From contig CANMAW010000006.1 of the NCBI GenBank assembly GCA_947495915.1, positions 62,001-126,000 on the forward strand: DNA of 64,000 bases, read 5' to 3'. This stretch comes from Maribacter algarum (ex Lu et al. 2025) (nom. illeg.) (GTDB lineage: Bacteria; Bacteroidota; Bacteroidia; Flavobacteriales; Flavobacteriaceae). The notes beneath the pieces were generated by a model. It saw nothing but the letters and a program-made list of their open reading frames with translations, was not told where the DNA came from and made no database searches. Position 1 is the first letter of the stretch, and each line of letters opens with the position of its first letter. Made by a program: the position numbers and the translations under genes. Positions 14,575-23,079 of the stretch are shown one piece after another.

Positions 14575-16365
14575 TTAAAAGAAGTCACTTTTTCGTTTCT
14601 TATTTCTTCTGTTTCCTGAATTTTCGCTTTTGCCTTGATTACGATCGCGTCTTTTGCTTCTATCACGACCACCACTTCGGCTAAATCCGCGATCTCTTCC
14701 ACCGCCACCTCGACTACTTCGTTTACGGTCTCTTCGGCCACCACCGCCACCCGGATTTTTAGACACTTCAACATTAACAAATCTGCCTTCTACTTTTAAA
14801 TCTGTAAACGTTGACAAAATCTTTTCCGTTACCTCTGCATCAGTATTAAAGAAAGAAAAACTGTCTTTTACGTCAACTTTAAAAACATCATCTTGATTAA
14901 GACCTACAGTATCACGAACAAAATCTTTTAGTGACATCCAATCGTAACCATCTTTTTCTCCAACATTAATAAAATAGCGTACAGAACCAGACGTAGGTAC
15001 TTCACCACGATTTCCTCTATCTCGACCTCTTTCACCTGATTCTGATGAATTGAGGTCTTTGGCTTTGTTGTAATAGTTAAAAAACCTTGTAAACTCAACA
15101 GAAACTATTTTTTTAATTAGTTCTTCACGATCTACATCTTTTAATACATCATTAATAGCAGGAAGGTATGTTTCTACATCATCATTAATTTCAGTGTCTT
15201 TGATTTTATTCGCTAAATGATACAACTGAATTTCACAGATTTCAATGCCCGTCGGAATTTTCTTTGAAATAAATTTCTGTTGAATTTTATTTTCAATTGA
15301 TTTTATTTTCCGCATTTCACTTCGCGTAACAATCACCATTGAAACCCCCGATTTTCCTGCTCTACCTGTTCGGCCACTTCGGTGTGTATACGTTTCAATT
15401 TCATCAGGTAACTGATAGTTAATAACATGTGTGATGTCATCAACATCAATACCTCTTGCAGCTACATCAGTTGCAACTAACATTTGAATTTGTTTTTTAC
15501 GGAAAGAATTCATGACCAAATCACGTTGGTTCTGACTTAAATCTCCGTGTAAAGCACCCGCACTATAACCATCTTCAATCAGTTTTTCCGCAACTTTTTG
15601 AGTATCTCTTTTGGTACGACAAAATATTACAGAAAATATGTCAGGGTTAGTGTCTGCCAAACGTTTTAATGCAGGGTATCTATCTCTACCGCCAACAACA
15701 TAATATTCATGTTGAACATTAGAAGACCCAGCATTTTTTGTACCCACAGTAATTTCTTGCGGATTATGCATGAATTTTTTAGCAATATGAGAAACTTCTT
15801 TAGGCATGGTTGCAGAAAATAACCATGTTGATTTCTCATCAGGAGTGTTTGAAAGAATATCTTTAATATCTTCAAAAAAGCCCATGTTTAACATTTCATC
15901 AGCTTCGTCAAGAACACAATAGTCTATTTTAGAAATATCAACCAAACGTCGATTAATCATATCTTTCATTCGACCAGGTGTAGCTACAATAATTTGCGCT
16001 CCACGTTTAATTTGTCTTGCTTGTTCTGTAATACTTGCTCCACCATAAATGGCAACAGTACTGATATTCTTTTCGTATTTAGAGTATAACTTTAACTCGT
16101 TTGTAATTTGTAAACATAGTTCACGGGTAGGCGAAAGAATAAGGCCTTGTGTAGTTCTGCTATTACTATCAATTTTTTGAATTAGCGGAAAACCAAAAGC
16201 AGCTGTTTTTCCGGTACCTGTTTGTGCTAAGGCTACCAGATCAGTTTCGTTTTCTAATAAAATTGGAATTGCTTTTTCCTGTACTTCTGATGGAGATTCA
16301 AATCCTAAATCAGACACAGCATCTAATAAGGACTGTTCTAGCCCTAATGCTTTAAATTTTGTCAT
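14575..16365 (-). CDS. DEAD-box ATP-dependent RNA helicase with Arg/Gly-rich tail
   Basis: 596 residues. The helicase core has the Q motif, Walker A AQTGTGKT (47-54), DEAD (153-156), SAT, 'ATDVAARGIDVDDITHVINY' and 'YTHRSGRTGRAGKSG'. A DbpA-type RNA-binding domain follows near 455-535 ('VRYFINVGEKDGYDWMSLKDFV'), then a ~60-residue tail of Gly/Arg/Lys repeats, typical of disordered RNA-binding extensions. It matches the CsdA/DeaD group, acting in ribosome assembly and cold adaptation. A near -7 box (minus strand, 16393-16386) gives a ~15-base leader. Confidence 0.93.
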   Translation of the reverse strand: MTKFKALGLEQSLLDAVSDLGFESPSEVQEKAIPILLENETDLVALAQTGTGKTAAFGFPLIQKIDSNSRTTQGLILSPTRELCLQITNELKLYSKYEKNISTVAIYGGASITEQARQIKRGAQIIVATPGRMKDMINRRLVDISKIDYCVLDEADEMLNMGFFEDIKDILSNTPDEKSTWLFSATMPKEVSHIAKKFMHNPQEITVGTKNAGSSNVQHEYYVVGGRDRYPALKRLADTNPDIFSVIFCRTKRDTQKVAEKLIEDGYSAGALHGDLSQNQRDLVMNSFRKKQIQMLVATDVAARGIDVDDITHVINYQLPDEIETYTHRSGRTGRAGKSGVSMVIVTRSEMRKIKSIENKIQQKFISKKIPTGIEICEIQLYHLANKIKDTEINDDVETYLPAINDVLKDVDREELIKKIVSVEFTRFFNYYNKAKDLNSSESGERGRDRGNRGEVPTSGSVRYFINVGEKDGYDWMSLKDFVRDTVGLNQDDVFKVDVKDSFSFFNTDAEVTEKILSTFTDLKVEGRFVNVEVSKNPGGGGGRRDRKRSSRGGGGRDRGFSRSGGRDRSKRRDRNQGKSENSGNRRNKKRKSDFF

Positions 16366-16525
16366 AATATGTTTTACGTTAATCGCAAATATGTATGTTG
16401 CATAGAGCGATTATCGTTATAACCTATTATACTCGGCGCAACACATGCTATACCAGCGGCGTTAATTAAAGCGGCAAAGGTACTGCTATTTATTGAGATG
16501 TAGTAATAAAGCTGAATGTACTTTG

Positions 16526-17170
16526 CTAAGGTGCAAGAGAATAACCATAGGTTGACATGAGAATGCCTATTACACCGAAAATAATCATCATGGTGATGAA
16601 AGCTTTCTGTAGTTTTGGATTATCATAAATTATGATACAAACCGCGCCTAACACAATACTTATTTGAAAAAATAGCATGCCTAAATCAAATTTTTTGGTG
16701 GCTATATCATACTCATCAGCAAGGGTTTCCCATTCTTTTACACCAATGATTTGTCCTAGTTCTCCATTTAAATCTTGTGTCCATTGCGCTTCTCCTACAT
16801 GAGAAGATCCTATTAGTATTTCAGTTTTTTCAAGATTGTATTTTTCGATTTTTTCTTTGGTTGCCTGTATAGTGGCCTCAATTTTAGGTTTGTTTTCTTC
16901 TGATATGAGCCCGGTATTAATGAGATTTTCAAGATAATTTAATTCGCTTTCTTTCAAGCTTTCCTTAATGCTTTTTGATTGATACCAACTTGAATAATTA
17001 ACAACTTTGTTATGAGCAATCATCATCTCTTCTTCAAGCTCACCATTTACCATTTGTGATATCGCCATTAAGGCTGCAAAAAAAGCAATTAACACACCGC
17101 CTATAGCTTCGGCTCTTTCTGAAGCTACCGAAACTTCAACCATTTCTGTATTATTATTTTTTTTACTCAT
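16526..17170 (-). CDS. DUF4337-like inner-membrane protein
   Basis: 214 residues. One membrane helix near 22-41 (AIGGVLIAFFAALMAISQM), a charged helical middle (~45-150, including 'SSWYQSKSIKESL'), and two close C-terminal helices (~162-212). This arrangement and the 'WYQSKSIKE' segment match DUF4337, whose function is unknown. Its start overlaps the stop of the NTP pyrophosphatase gene by 8 bases, indicating co-transcription and translational coupling. Confidence 0.72.
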   Translation of the reverse strand: MSKKNNNTEMVEVSVASERAEAIGGVLIAFFAALMAISQMVNGELEEEMMIAHNKVVNYSSWYQSKSIKESLKESELNYLENLINTGLISEENKPKIEATIQATKEKIEKYNLEKTEILIGSSHVGEAQWTQDLNGELGQIIGVKEWETLADEYDIATKKFDLGMLFFQISIVLGAVCIIIYDNPKLQKAFITMMIIFGVIGILMSTYGYSLAP

Positions 17171-17747
17171 ACGGTAAAGATTTTAAATGTTTTATAAGCT
17201 TTTGAATTGCTAATCCACGATGACCTATGCTGTTTTTGATTTCTAATGAAAGTTCAGCAAAAGTTTTATTATACCCATTAGGTTTGAAAATTGGGTCGTA
17301 TCCAAAACCAGCGGCTCCATTTTTTTTGATAGTAATTTCACCCATAACTTCACCAAGAAAAAATATTGTTGACTGTTTCAAATTCAGGGCGATTGCTGTT
17401 TTAAATCTCGCGTTTCGGTTTTGATGTTTTTCAAGTTCTTGTAGAAGTTTGTTCATGTTGTCTTCTGCATTTTTTTGTGGGCCAGCATATCGAGCAGAAT
17501 AAACCCCAGGTTCGCCATTAAGACTATCAACTAATAGGCCTGTGTCGTCAGAAAAACATGGTAGATTGTAAGTTTGTGTTACAAAATCTGCTTTGATTTT
17601 TGCATTTTCCTCTAGGGTGTTTCCTGTCTCGGGTATTTCGTTGTTGCAACCAATATCTGTTAATGATACTAATTCAATATATGATGGCATTAATACCTTT
17701 ACTTCATTGAATTTGTTTTCATTGTGAGTTGCAAATACCAGCTTCAT
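17163..17747 (-). CDS. rdgB: Non-canonical purine NTP pyrophosphatase (RdgB/HAM1 family)
   Basis: 194 residues. It hydrolyses dITP, XTP and similar damaged nucleotides to monophosphates, keeping them out of DNA. Motifs: N-terminal 'FATHNENKFNEV', catalytic 'CFSDDTGLLVDSLNGEPGVY', 'GFGYDPIFKPNG' and 'SIGHRGLAIQKL'. Full family length. Confidence 0.94.
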   Translation of the reverse strand: MKLVFATHNENKFNEVKVLMPSYIELVSLTDIGCNNEIPETGNTLEENAKIKADFVTQTYNLPCFSDDTGLLVDSLNGEPGVYSARYAGPQKNAEDNMNKLLQELEKHQNRNARFKTAIALNLKQSTIFFLGEVMGEITIKKNGAAGFGYDPIFKPNGYNKTFAELSLEIKNSIGHRGLAIQKLIKHLKSLPYE

Positions 17748-17832
17748 AAGAATTGAGGTTCGATTGATTTTTATAAATTTTGAACAGAAACGAATTCAAA
17801 AATAGTAATTTTAATCACTCAAAAAATGTGTT

Positions 17833-18285
17833 ATGATATTGAAAGTGCCGCCTGTTTTTGTCTTATTGATTTTTGGTGGTTTTATGTTTGTATTGTCGAA
17901 AGTGTTGCCATTTGGATATTTTGATTTTTTTGGCAGAAGATATATGATTACGGCATTGTTGTTTATTGCATTGATGATTGGCTTAGTTGCTCTTTTTCAG
18001 TTTTTTAAATTAAAGACAACGGTAGACCCCATGGCGCCTGCAAAAGCTTCTCAATTAGTTACTTCTGGCTTGTATCAATATTCTCGAAACCCAATGTATT
18101 TAGCCATGTTGCTAATTCTTTTAGCATGGGGTATTTGGTTGGGTAATGCTTTTAATGTTCTGATAGCTGCGGGTTTTGTTGGTTATATGAATAAATTTCA
18201 GATCATACCAGAAGAAGAAGCGTTGCTTGAATTGTTTGGTAAATCGTATAAACAATATTGTACATTGGTGCGTAGGTGGTTTTAA
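17833..18285 (+). CDS. Isoprenylcysteine carboxyl methyltransferase (ICMT)-like membrane protein
   Basis: 150 residues with about four membrane helices. The C-terminal half has the family's SAM/substrate signature: 'TSGLYQYSRNPMYLAMLL' and 'IIPEEEALLELFGKSYKQYC...RRW'. Bacterial members methylate lipids or unknown membrane substrates, so the exact reaction is open. It is separated from the SatD gene by ~100 bases holding a dyad. Confidence 0.85.
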   Translation: MILKVPPVFVLLIFGGFMFVLSKVLPFGYFDFFGRRYMITALLFIALMIGLVALFQFFKLKTTVDPMAPAKASQLVTSGLYQYSRNPMYLAMLLILLAWGIWLGNAFNVLIAAGFVGYMNKFQIIPEEEALLELFGKSYKQYCTLVRRWF

Positions 18286-18332
18286 ATAATTCTGTTTGTA
18301 CTATTAGGTCATTTACTTATAAACTATAATAA

Positions 18333-18376
18333 TTAGCTAAATCGCTAATATTTTTATATATTAGCATTTTAGCTTA
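18333..18376. promoter_or_regulatory. Large dyad upstream of the SatD-like gene, candidate operator
   Basis: Left arm 18333-18351 and right arm 18358-18376 (19 nt each) are inverted copies with three mismatches, separated by 6 bases. The arms contain five TTAGC/GCTAA pentamers. The dyad ends 6 bases before the SatD ATG, so binding there, or folding of the mRNA, would block expression. The SatD protein carries a helix-turn-helix and could be the regulator. Confidence 0.6.
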
Positions 18377-18382
18377 TAAAGT

Positions 18383-18994
18383 ATGATTGCAATTATTACA
18401 GGAGATATCATTAATTCAGAAATGCACCAAGCCTCAGAATGGCTTTCTGTACTTAAAACCACATTTTCAAAATGGGGTAACTCACCTCAAGAATGGGAGA
18501 TATACCGGGGAGACGAATTTCAAATAAGAATTGAACCTCAAAAAGCACTTTGGGCTGCACTAGAAATAAAAGCCATTATTCGTTCGTTTAAAAATTTAGA
18601 TGTTCGAATGGCAATTGGTGTTGGTACTGAAACCTTCAAAGGAGAGACTGTAAGCGAATCGAATGGCACAGCCTATCATCGCTCAGGTCGTATATTCGAG
18701 ACGCTTAAAGAAGACAAATTAAATCTAGCTATTGCTACTGGTGATACACAAGAAGATGAAAGTTTAAATCTAATACTTAAAATGGCATTAGATTTTATGG
18801 ATCAATGGACATCAGTATCAGCTGAAATTGTAGCTATTGTGTTAGCCAACCCTCAATTAACGCAACAAGAAATAGCATCACAACTAAACATTCAACAATC
18901 AGCGGTTAGTCAGCGCCAGAAAAGAGCGCGATTAGACTTAGTGCAAGAATTGTTGAATTATTACCCCAAAGCTTTAAAACGAATAAAACTATGA
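18383..18994 (+). CDS. SatD-family protein with C-terminal helix-turn-helix
   Basis: 203 residues. N-terminal 'IAIITGDIINSE' (Asp8) and then 'YRGDEFQIRI' (RGDEF at 42-46) with 'VRMAIGVGTE' (74-83) resemble the metal-binding strand, hairpin and following strand of GGDEF/class III nucleotide cyclases. The family function is not established, so enzymatic activity is inference. A helix-turn-helix follows at about 157-185 (LTQQEIASQLNIQQSAVSQR). The stop overlaps the start of the DUF3307 gene by 4 bases (ATGA), so the pair is translationally coupled. An inverted repeat sits immediately upstream. Confidence 0.78.
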   Translation: MIAIITGDIINSEMHQASEWLSVLKTTFSKWGNSPQEWEIYRGDEFQIRIEPQKALWAALEIKAIIRSFKNLDVRMAIGVGTETFKGETVSESNGTAYHRSGRIFETLKEDKLNLAIATGDTQEDESLNLILKMALDFMDQWTSVSAEIVAIVLANPQLTQQEIASQLNIQQSAVSQRQKRARLDLVQELLNYYPKALKRIKL

Positions 18995-19689
18995 TGGTAT
19001 TTACAAAGTTGCTATTAGCACATTTAATAGGCGATTTTCTGTTACAGCCACAACAATGGGTTGCACACAAAGAAAAAAAGAAAGCCGCTTCAAAATACCT
19101 ATATGCACATGTAGTATTACATTTATTAATTACCATGATTTTATTATGGAATTTGAGTTATTGGAAAATAGCCCTAATTATCATGATTTCACATTATATT
19201 ATTGATGTAGCCAAACTATATATAGGGCCACGATTCAAGAATCAAAATATTCCTTTTTTCATTGATCAATTGTTACATATAATTGTGCTCTATAGCTGTG
19301 CATATTTTACCAATTTATGGGAACATACAACCTACCTGTTTCAAGCATTAGATTGGTATTTATTAACAGCCATTGTATTTGTGAGCTTTCCAGCAGCAAT
19401 TATTATGGGTAAGCTGTTAGAGCCTATGTCAGGTAAACTTGAGATGGACCATAAGTCTCTACCAAATGCAGGAAAATATATAGGAATCATTGAACGACTT
19501 TTTGTTCTGATTTTTATCATTCTTGATCATTGGGAAGCTATCGGGTTACTTATCACAGCAAAATCAGTATTTCGGTTCAATGATTTAAAAGAAAGTAATA
19601 GTAGAAAATTAACCGAATACATTCTAATCGGTACCCTAATAAGTTTTGGTTTAGCTATTATTACCGGTATTATTTACACTGCACTATAA
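18991..19689 (+). CDS. DUF3307-family integral membrane protein
   Basis: 232 residues, about six membrane helices. The N-terminus 'LLLAHLIGDFLLQPQQWVAHK' is the DUF3307 hallmark. Polar pairs recur inside or at the ends of helices: His11/Asp15, His40/His44, His68/Asp72, Asp92/His96, all four residues apart. That arrangement could bind a metal within the membrane, but no activity is known for the family. It is coupled to the SatD-like gene by a 4-base overlap. Confidence 0.8.
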   Translation: MMVFTKLLLAHLIGDFLLQPQQWVAHKEKKKAASKYLYAHVVLHLLITMILLWNLSYWKIALIIMISHYIIDVAKLYIGPRFKNQNIPFFIDQLLHIIVLYSCAYFTNLWEHTTYLFQALDWYLLTAIVFVSFPAAIIMGKLLEPMSGKLEMDHKSLPNAGKYIGIIERLFVLIFIILDHWEAIGLLITAKSVFRFNDLKESNSRKLTEYILIGTLISFGLAIITGIIYTAL

Positions 19690-19699
19690 ATTTTAGCTA

Positions 19700-20479
19700 A
19701 TGAAATCATTTACAATTATATTACTGTCATTAGTTTGTAATATTTCAACATATGCCCAAACCAAATACTTCAACTCTTTTGATGACACCAAAATCGCATA
19801 TACGGATGAGGGACAAGGAAAACCTATTTTATTGATTCATGGTTTTATTAATACTCGAAAATCATGGGAAAATACAGCTTTGAAACAAGACTTAATTGCT
19901 AAAGGTTTTCGGGTGATAATACCAGATCTTCGTGGAAATGGTGACTCAGACAAACCGCAAAATGATGAAGCATATTCTCATGATGCAGAAGTTATAGATT
20001 TAATGTTTTTGATGGCCGAATTGAAAATTAGTAAGTACTGGGCTGTAGCGTATTCACGGGGCAGTATTCTTTTGGCCAAATTATTAACCAAAGATAAAAG
20101 ACTTAAAAAAGCTGTTTTGGGTGGTATGGGTATTGATTTTACTAACCGTAATTGGAAGCGTAGAATAATGTTTAGAGATGCTTTTAACGGAAAAATCACC
20201 AACGAAACCGAAGAGGCAGTGGCGTATGCAAAATCAATAAATGCCGATTTTAAAAGTTTGTATCTACAACAGAAGTACCAGTCAGTGACCACTAAAACAC
20301 AACTTCAATATATTAAAGCCAAGGTATTGGTAATCGCAGGTGATAAGGATAAAGATAATGGTAGCCCCGAGTTGCTGCAAGCGGCTATTCCAAAAAGTAA
20401 AATCAAAATAGTTTCCGGTGATCATAACGCGACCTATAAAACTGATGAATTTTCAAAGGCGATTTGTGCGTTTTTATAG
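19700..20479 (+). CDS. Exported alpha/beta hydrolase
   Basis: 259 residues with a signal peptide (cleavage after TYAQ, ~20). The fold shows the oxyanion motif 'LLIHGF', the strand 'VIIPDLRGNGDSDKP', the nucleophile elbow AYSRG (Ser119; the usual first Gly is Ala117), the acid in 'IAGDKDKDNG' and catalytic His in 'SGDHN'. It is a likely periplasmic esterase or lipase-like enzyme; the substrate is unknown. It lies 10 bases after DUF3307, so it may share that transcript, though a functional link is unproven. Confidence 0.85.
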   Translation: MKSFTIILLSLVCNISTYAQTKYFNSFDDTKIAYTDEGQGKPILLIHGFINTRKSWENTALKQDLIAKGFRVIIPDLRGNGDSDKPQNDEAYSHDAEVIDLMFLMAELKISKYWAVAYSRGSILLAKLLTKDKRLKKAVLGGMGIDFTNRNWKRRIMFRDAFNGKITNETEEAVAYAKSINADFKSLYLQQKYQSVTTKTQLQYIKAKVLVIAGDKDKDNGSPELLQAAIPKSKIKIVSGDHNATYKTDEFSKAICAFL

Positions 20480-20593
20480 CCATTGAGAAAAGAAGAAATA
20501 CTTAAATCGTTATAATTTTATCTGCAAACATCATCATTGTGTTACAGGGATAACTTTTAATAACATTCCACCAAATCCATCCGAATAAATCTT

Positions 20594-20601
20594 TATTTTT
20601 G
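20594..20601 (+). promoter_or_regulatory. -7 box for the SerB-SerA gene
   Basis: TATTTTTG matches the Bacteroidota -7 consensus TAnnTTTG, about 25 bases before the start codon. No clear -33 TTTG is seen at normal spacing. Confidence 0.5.
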
Positions 20602-20626
20602 ATATTCCTTTATATAAACAATTATA

Positions 20627-22522
20627 ATGATGATTGACGTGGCACGTAAATACGTTTTTGATTTTGATAGTACTCTAACCCGAGTTGAAGCTTTAGATGT
20701 TTTGGCAGAAATGACGCTTTCTGGTAAATCAAATCGCGATGAAATAATTGCAGAGATTCAAAAAATCACCAATCTTGGTATTGATGGTGATATTTCATTC
20801 ACTGAATCGTTAGAGCGACGTATAAAATTATTGAATGCCAATAAGTCTGATTTAGAGGGTTTGGTTAAAGAGTTACGTCAGAAAATATCAAAATCTATTG
20901 CATCGAATAAAGAGTTTTTTGAAAAATTTTCTGATGATATTTATGTGATTTCCTGCGGATTTAAAGAGTTTATTGACCCTATAGTAAAAGAGTATAATAT
21001 TCCTTCAGATCGTGTTTATGCCAATACCTTTAAGTTTGATGAAGAAGGAAAAATTGTTGGTTTTGATGAAGAAAATCCACTGTCGCAACACAACGGAAAG
21101 ATTGAATGCCTAAAGCAAATGGATTTAGAAGGAGAAGTTCAAGTTATTGGCGATGGTTATAGTGATTACGTAATGCGTGAGGCGGGTATTGCAGATAAGT
21201 TTTTTGCATATACAGAAAATGTACATCGAGAAAAGGCTGCAAATAATGCTGATCACGTAACTCCTAATTTAGATGAGTTTCTTTATGTAAACGATTTGCC
21301 TAGAAATATATCGTATCCGAAGAATAGAATCAAAATATTATTATTAGAAAATGTGCACCCTGATGCATTTAAAAACCTTTCTGAAGATGGTTTTTCTGTT
21401 GAGTTGGTTAAACACAGTCTTTCAGAAGAAGATTTGATCGAAAAAATAAAAGGGGTTCATGTTTTAGGTATTCGTTCTAAAACTCAGGTTACCCAAAAAG
21501 TGATCGATGCAGCCAACAAACTTATGGTTGTGGGGGCTTTTTGTATTGGTACCACACAAATAGATTTAGATCATTGCAGAAGTAAGGGTATTGTAGTTTT
21601 TAATGCGCCATATAGTAATACGAGATCTGTTGTTGAATTGGCGATAGGAGAAATCATAATGCTTATGCGTAGTGTTTTTCCAAGAAGTACTGAAATTCAT
21701 AAAGGGCAATGGCAAAAGACAGCTATTGGCTCACGTGAGGTACGTGGAAAAAATTTAGGAATTGTTGGTTATGGTAATATCGGAAAACAACTTTCTGTAT
21801 TAGCAGAGTCAATTGGTATGCGGGTGTATTATTATGATGTTGATGATAAATTAGCCTTGGGTAATGCGATAAAATGTAATACCCTCGAAGATTTATTAAA
21901 TGTATCAGATGTAGTAACACTTCATATTGACGATAATAAAGCCAATAATAACTTTATTGGAGAGCGTGAAATAAATCAAATGAAAACGGGCGCCATGTTG
22001 ATTAACTTGGCACGAGGATTTGTAGTTGATATAACTGCTTTGGCGAATGCCTTAAAATCGGGTAAACTTGGAGGGGCTGCCATTGATGTATATCCTGAAG
22101 AACCTAGGAGTAATGGCGATTTTGTTACTGAATTGCAAGGTTTAGATAATGTTATACTGACTCCTCATGTTGGCGGAAGCACCGAAGAAGCTCAACGTAA
22201 TATTGCTGATTTTGTTCCTAATAAAATTATGGAATATGTGAATGCTGGTAGTACGGTTGATGCTGTTAATTTCCCAAATATTCGACTTCCTAAGCAGCAA
22301 AAAGCACATCGTTTTTTACACATTCACAAGAACGTACCAGGTATTATGGCTAAAATCAATGAGGTTTTGGCAAAATATGAAATGAATATTTCTGGTCAAT
22401 ATCTTTCAACAGACAACGAAGTTGGTTATGTAATTACTGATTTAGATAAAGAGTATAATAAAGATGTAATTAAGGCTTTGAAGAAAATTGAAAATACGAT
22501 TAAGTTTAGAGTACTTTATTAG
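20627..22522 (+). CDS. serA: SerB-SerA fusion: phosphoserine phosphatase-like HAD domain joined to D-3-phosphoglycerate dehydrogenase with ACT domain
   Basis: 631 residues; a normal SerA has ~400-530. Residues 1-215 form a HAD phosphatase: DFDST with Asp12 and Asp14, Ser109 in VISCG, Lys158, and GDGYSD (175-180), as in SerB. From ~235 comes 3-phosphoglycerate dehydrogenase: NAD motif GYGNIG (381-386), Arg463, Glu492 and His514 of the catalytic set, and a C-terminal ACT domain (~560-631) that probably senses serine. The protein thus carries the first and last steps of serine synthesis. The middle transaminase SerC is not nearby. A second Met codon follows the first. Confidence 0.93.
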   Translation: MMIDVARKYVFDFDSTLTRVEALDVLAEMTLSGKSNRDEIIAEIQKITNLGIDGDISFTESLERRIKLLNANKSDLEGLVKELRQKISKSIASNKEFFEKFSDDIYVISCGFKEFIDPIVKEYNIPSDRVYANTFKFDEEGKIVGFDEENPLSQHNGKIECLKQMDLEGEVQVIGDGYSDYVMREAGIADKFFAYTENVHREKAANNADHVTPNLDEFLYVNDLPRNISYPKNRIKILLLENVHPDAFKNLSEDGFSVELVKHSLSEEDLIEKIKGVHVLGIRSKTQVTQKVIDAANKLMVVGAFCIGTTQIDLDHCRSKGIVVFNAPYSNTRSVVELAIGEIIMLMRSVFPRSTEIHKGQWQKTAIGSREVRGKNLGIVGYGNIGKQLSVLAESIGMRVYYYDVDDKLALGNAIKCNTLEDLLNVSDVVTLHIDDNKANNNFIGEREINQMKTGAMLINLARGFVVDITALANALKSGKLGGAAIDVYPEEPRSNGDFVTELQGLDNVILTPHVGGSTEEAQRNIADFVPNKIMEYVNAGSTVDAVNFPNIRLPKQQKAHRFLHIHKNVPGIMAKINEVLAKYEMNISGQYLSTDNEVGYVITDLDKEYNKDVIKALKKIENTIKFRVLY

Positions 22523-22535
22523 GCTGAAAGCAATC

Positions 22536-23009
22536 TTATCGGTGATGATAGGGCTCGTTCTTTAGAATTGTAAATCCACGATATATCTGTTCAATTACAA
22601 ATAAACGAACCATTTGATGTGAGAACGTCATTTTAGATAAGCTGATTTTTCCTTGAGCTTGTTGGTAGATTGTGTTACTAAATCCGTATGGTCCACCAAT
22701 AACAAATACAAGCTGTTTAATGCCCGAGTTCATTTTCTTTTGCAGGTAGTTTGCAAAATCTACTGATGAAAATTGTTTGCCATTTTCATCGAGTAATATT
22801 AAAACATCAGAATTATTTATTTTTTTTAAAATAAGCTCGCCTTCTTTTTCTTTTTGCTGAGATTCAGTAAGGTTTTTGCTGTTTTTGATATCTGGTATGA
22901 TCTCTAATTCAAATTTAACATAGTGCTTCAGCCGATTCTGATACTCAGTAATGAGCTGTTGCAAAGATCTATTGTCAGTTTTGCCAATGGCAATAAGTCG
23001 GATGGTCAT
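22536..23009 (-). CDS. rlmH: 23S rRNA pseudouridine-1915 N3-methyltransferase
   Basis: 157 residues, SPOUT fold. It methylates pseudouridine 1915 in helix 69 of 23S rRNA on assembled ribosomes. Motifs: 'IRLIAIGKTD', 'LLDENGKQFSS', the SAM-binding knot 'VFVIGGPYGFS', and the C-terminal 'MTFSHQMVRLFVIEQIYRGFTI.....YHH'. Full length. It is convergent with serA; 13 bases separate the stops. Confidence 0.95.
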   Translation of the reverse strand: MTIRLIAIGKTDNRSLQQLITEYQNRLKHYVKFELEIIPDIKNSKNLTESQQKEKEGELILKKINNSDVLILLDENGKQFSSVDFANYLQKKMNSGIKQLVFVIGGPYGFSNTIYQQAQGKISLSKMTFSHQMVRLFVIEQIYRGFTILKNEPYHHR

Positions 23010-23079
23010 GTTGTAAAATTAAACGAATTTCCGAATTGGATTATGTTTTTCTTAATTTAGCAGAAAGCAATAAAAGTAC

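Noticed and set aside
14454-14896. Plus-strand and alternate-frame open frames over the helicase tail
   Set aside because: They are mirror images of the Gly/Arg/Asp-rich repeat, giving low-complexity proteins with Pro/Leu/Arg bias. The minus-strand helicase frame explains the region.
16366-16525. Possible small gene or RNA between the helicase and the DUF4337-like gene
   Set aside because: Contains only short frames and a weak AATCGC/GCGATT repeat; no promoter-terminator pair for an independent unit.
19978-20292. 104-codon minus-strand frame inside the hydrolase gene
   Set aside because: The plus-strand hydrolase has all its motifs here; the opposite frame has no recognisable domain or upstream signal.
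20552-20565. GTTACAGGGATAAC in the spacer before the SerB-SerA gene, resembling a homing-endonuclease or 23S rRNA motif
   Set aside because: A single short partial match with no intron, nuclease gene or rRNA context; most likely chance.
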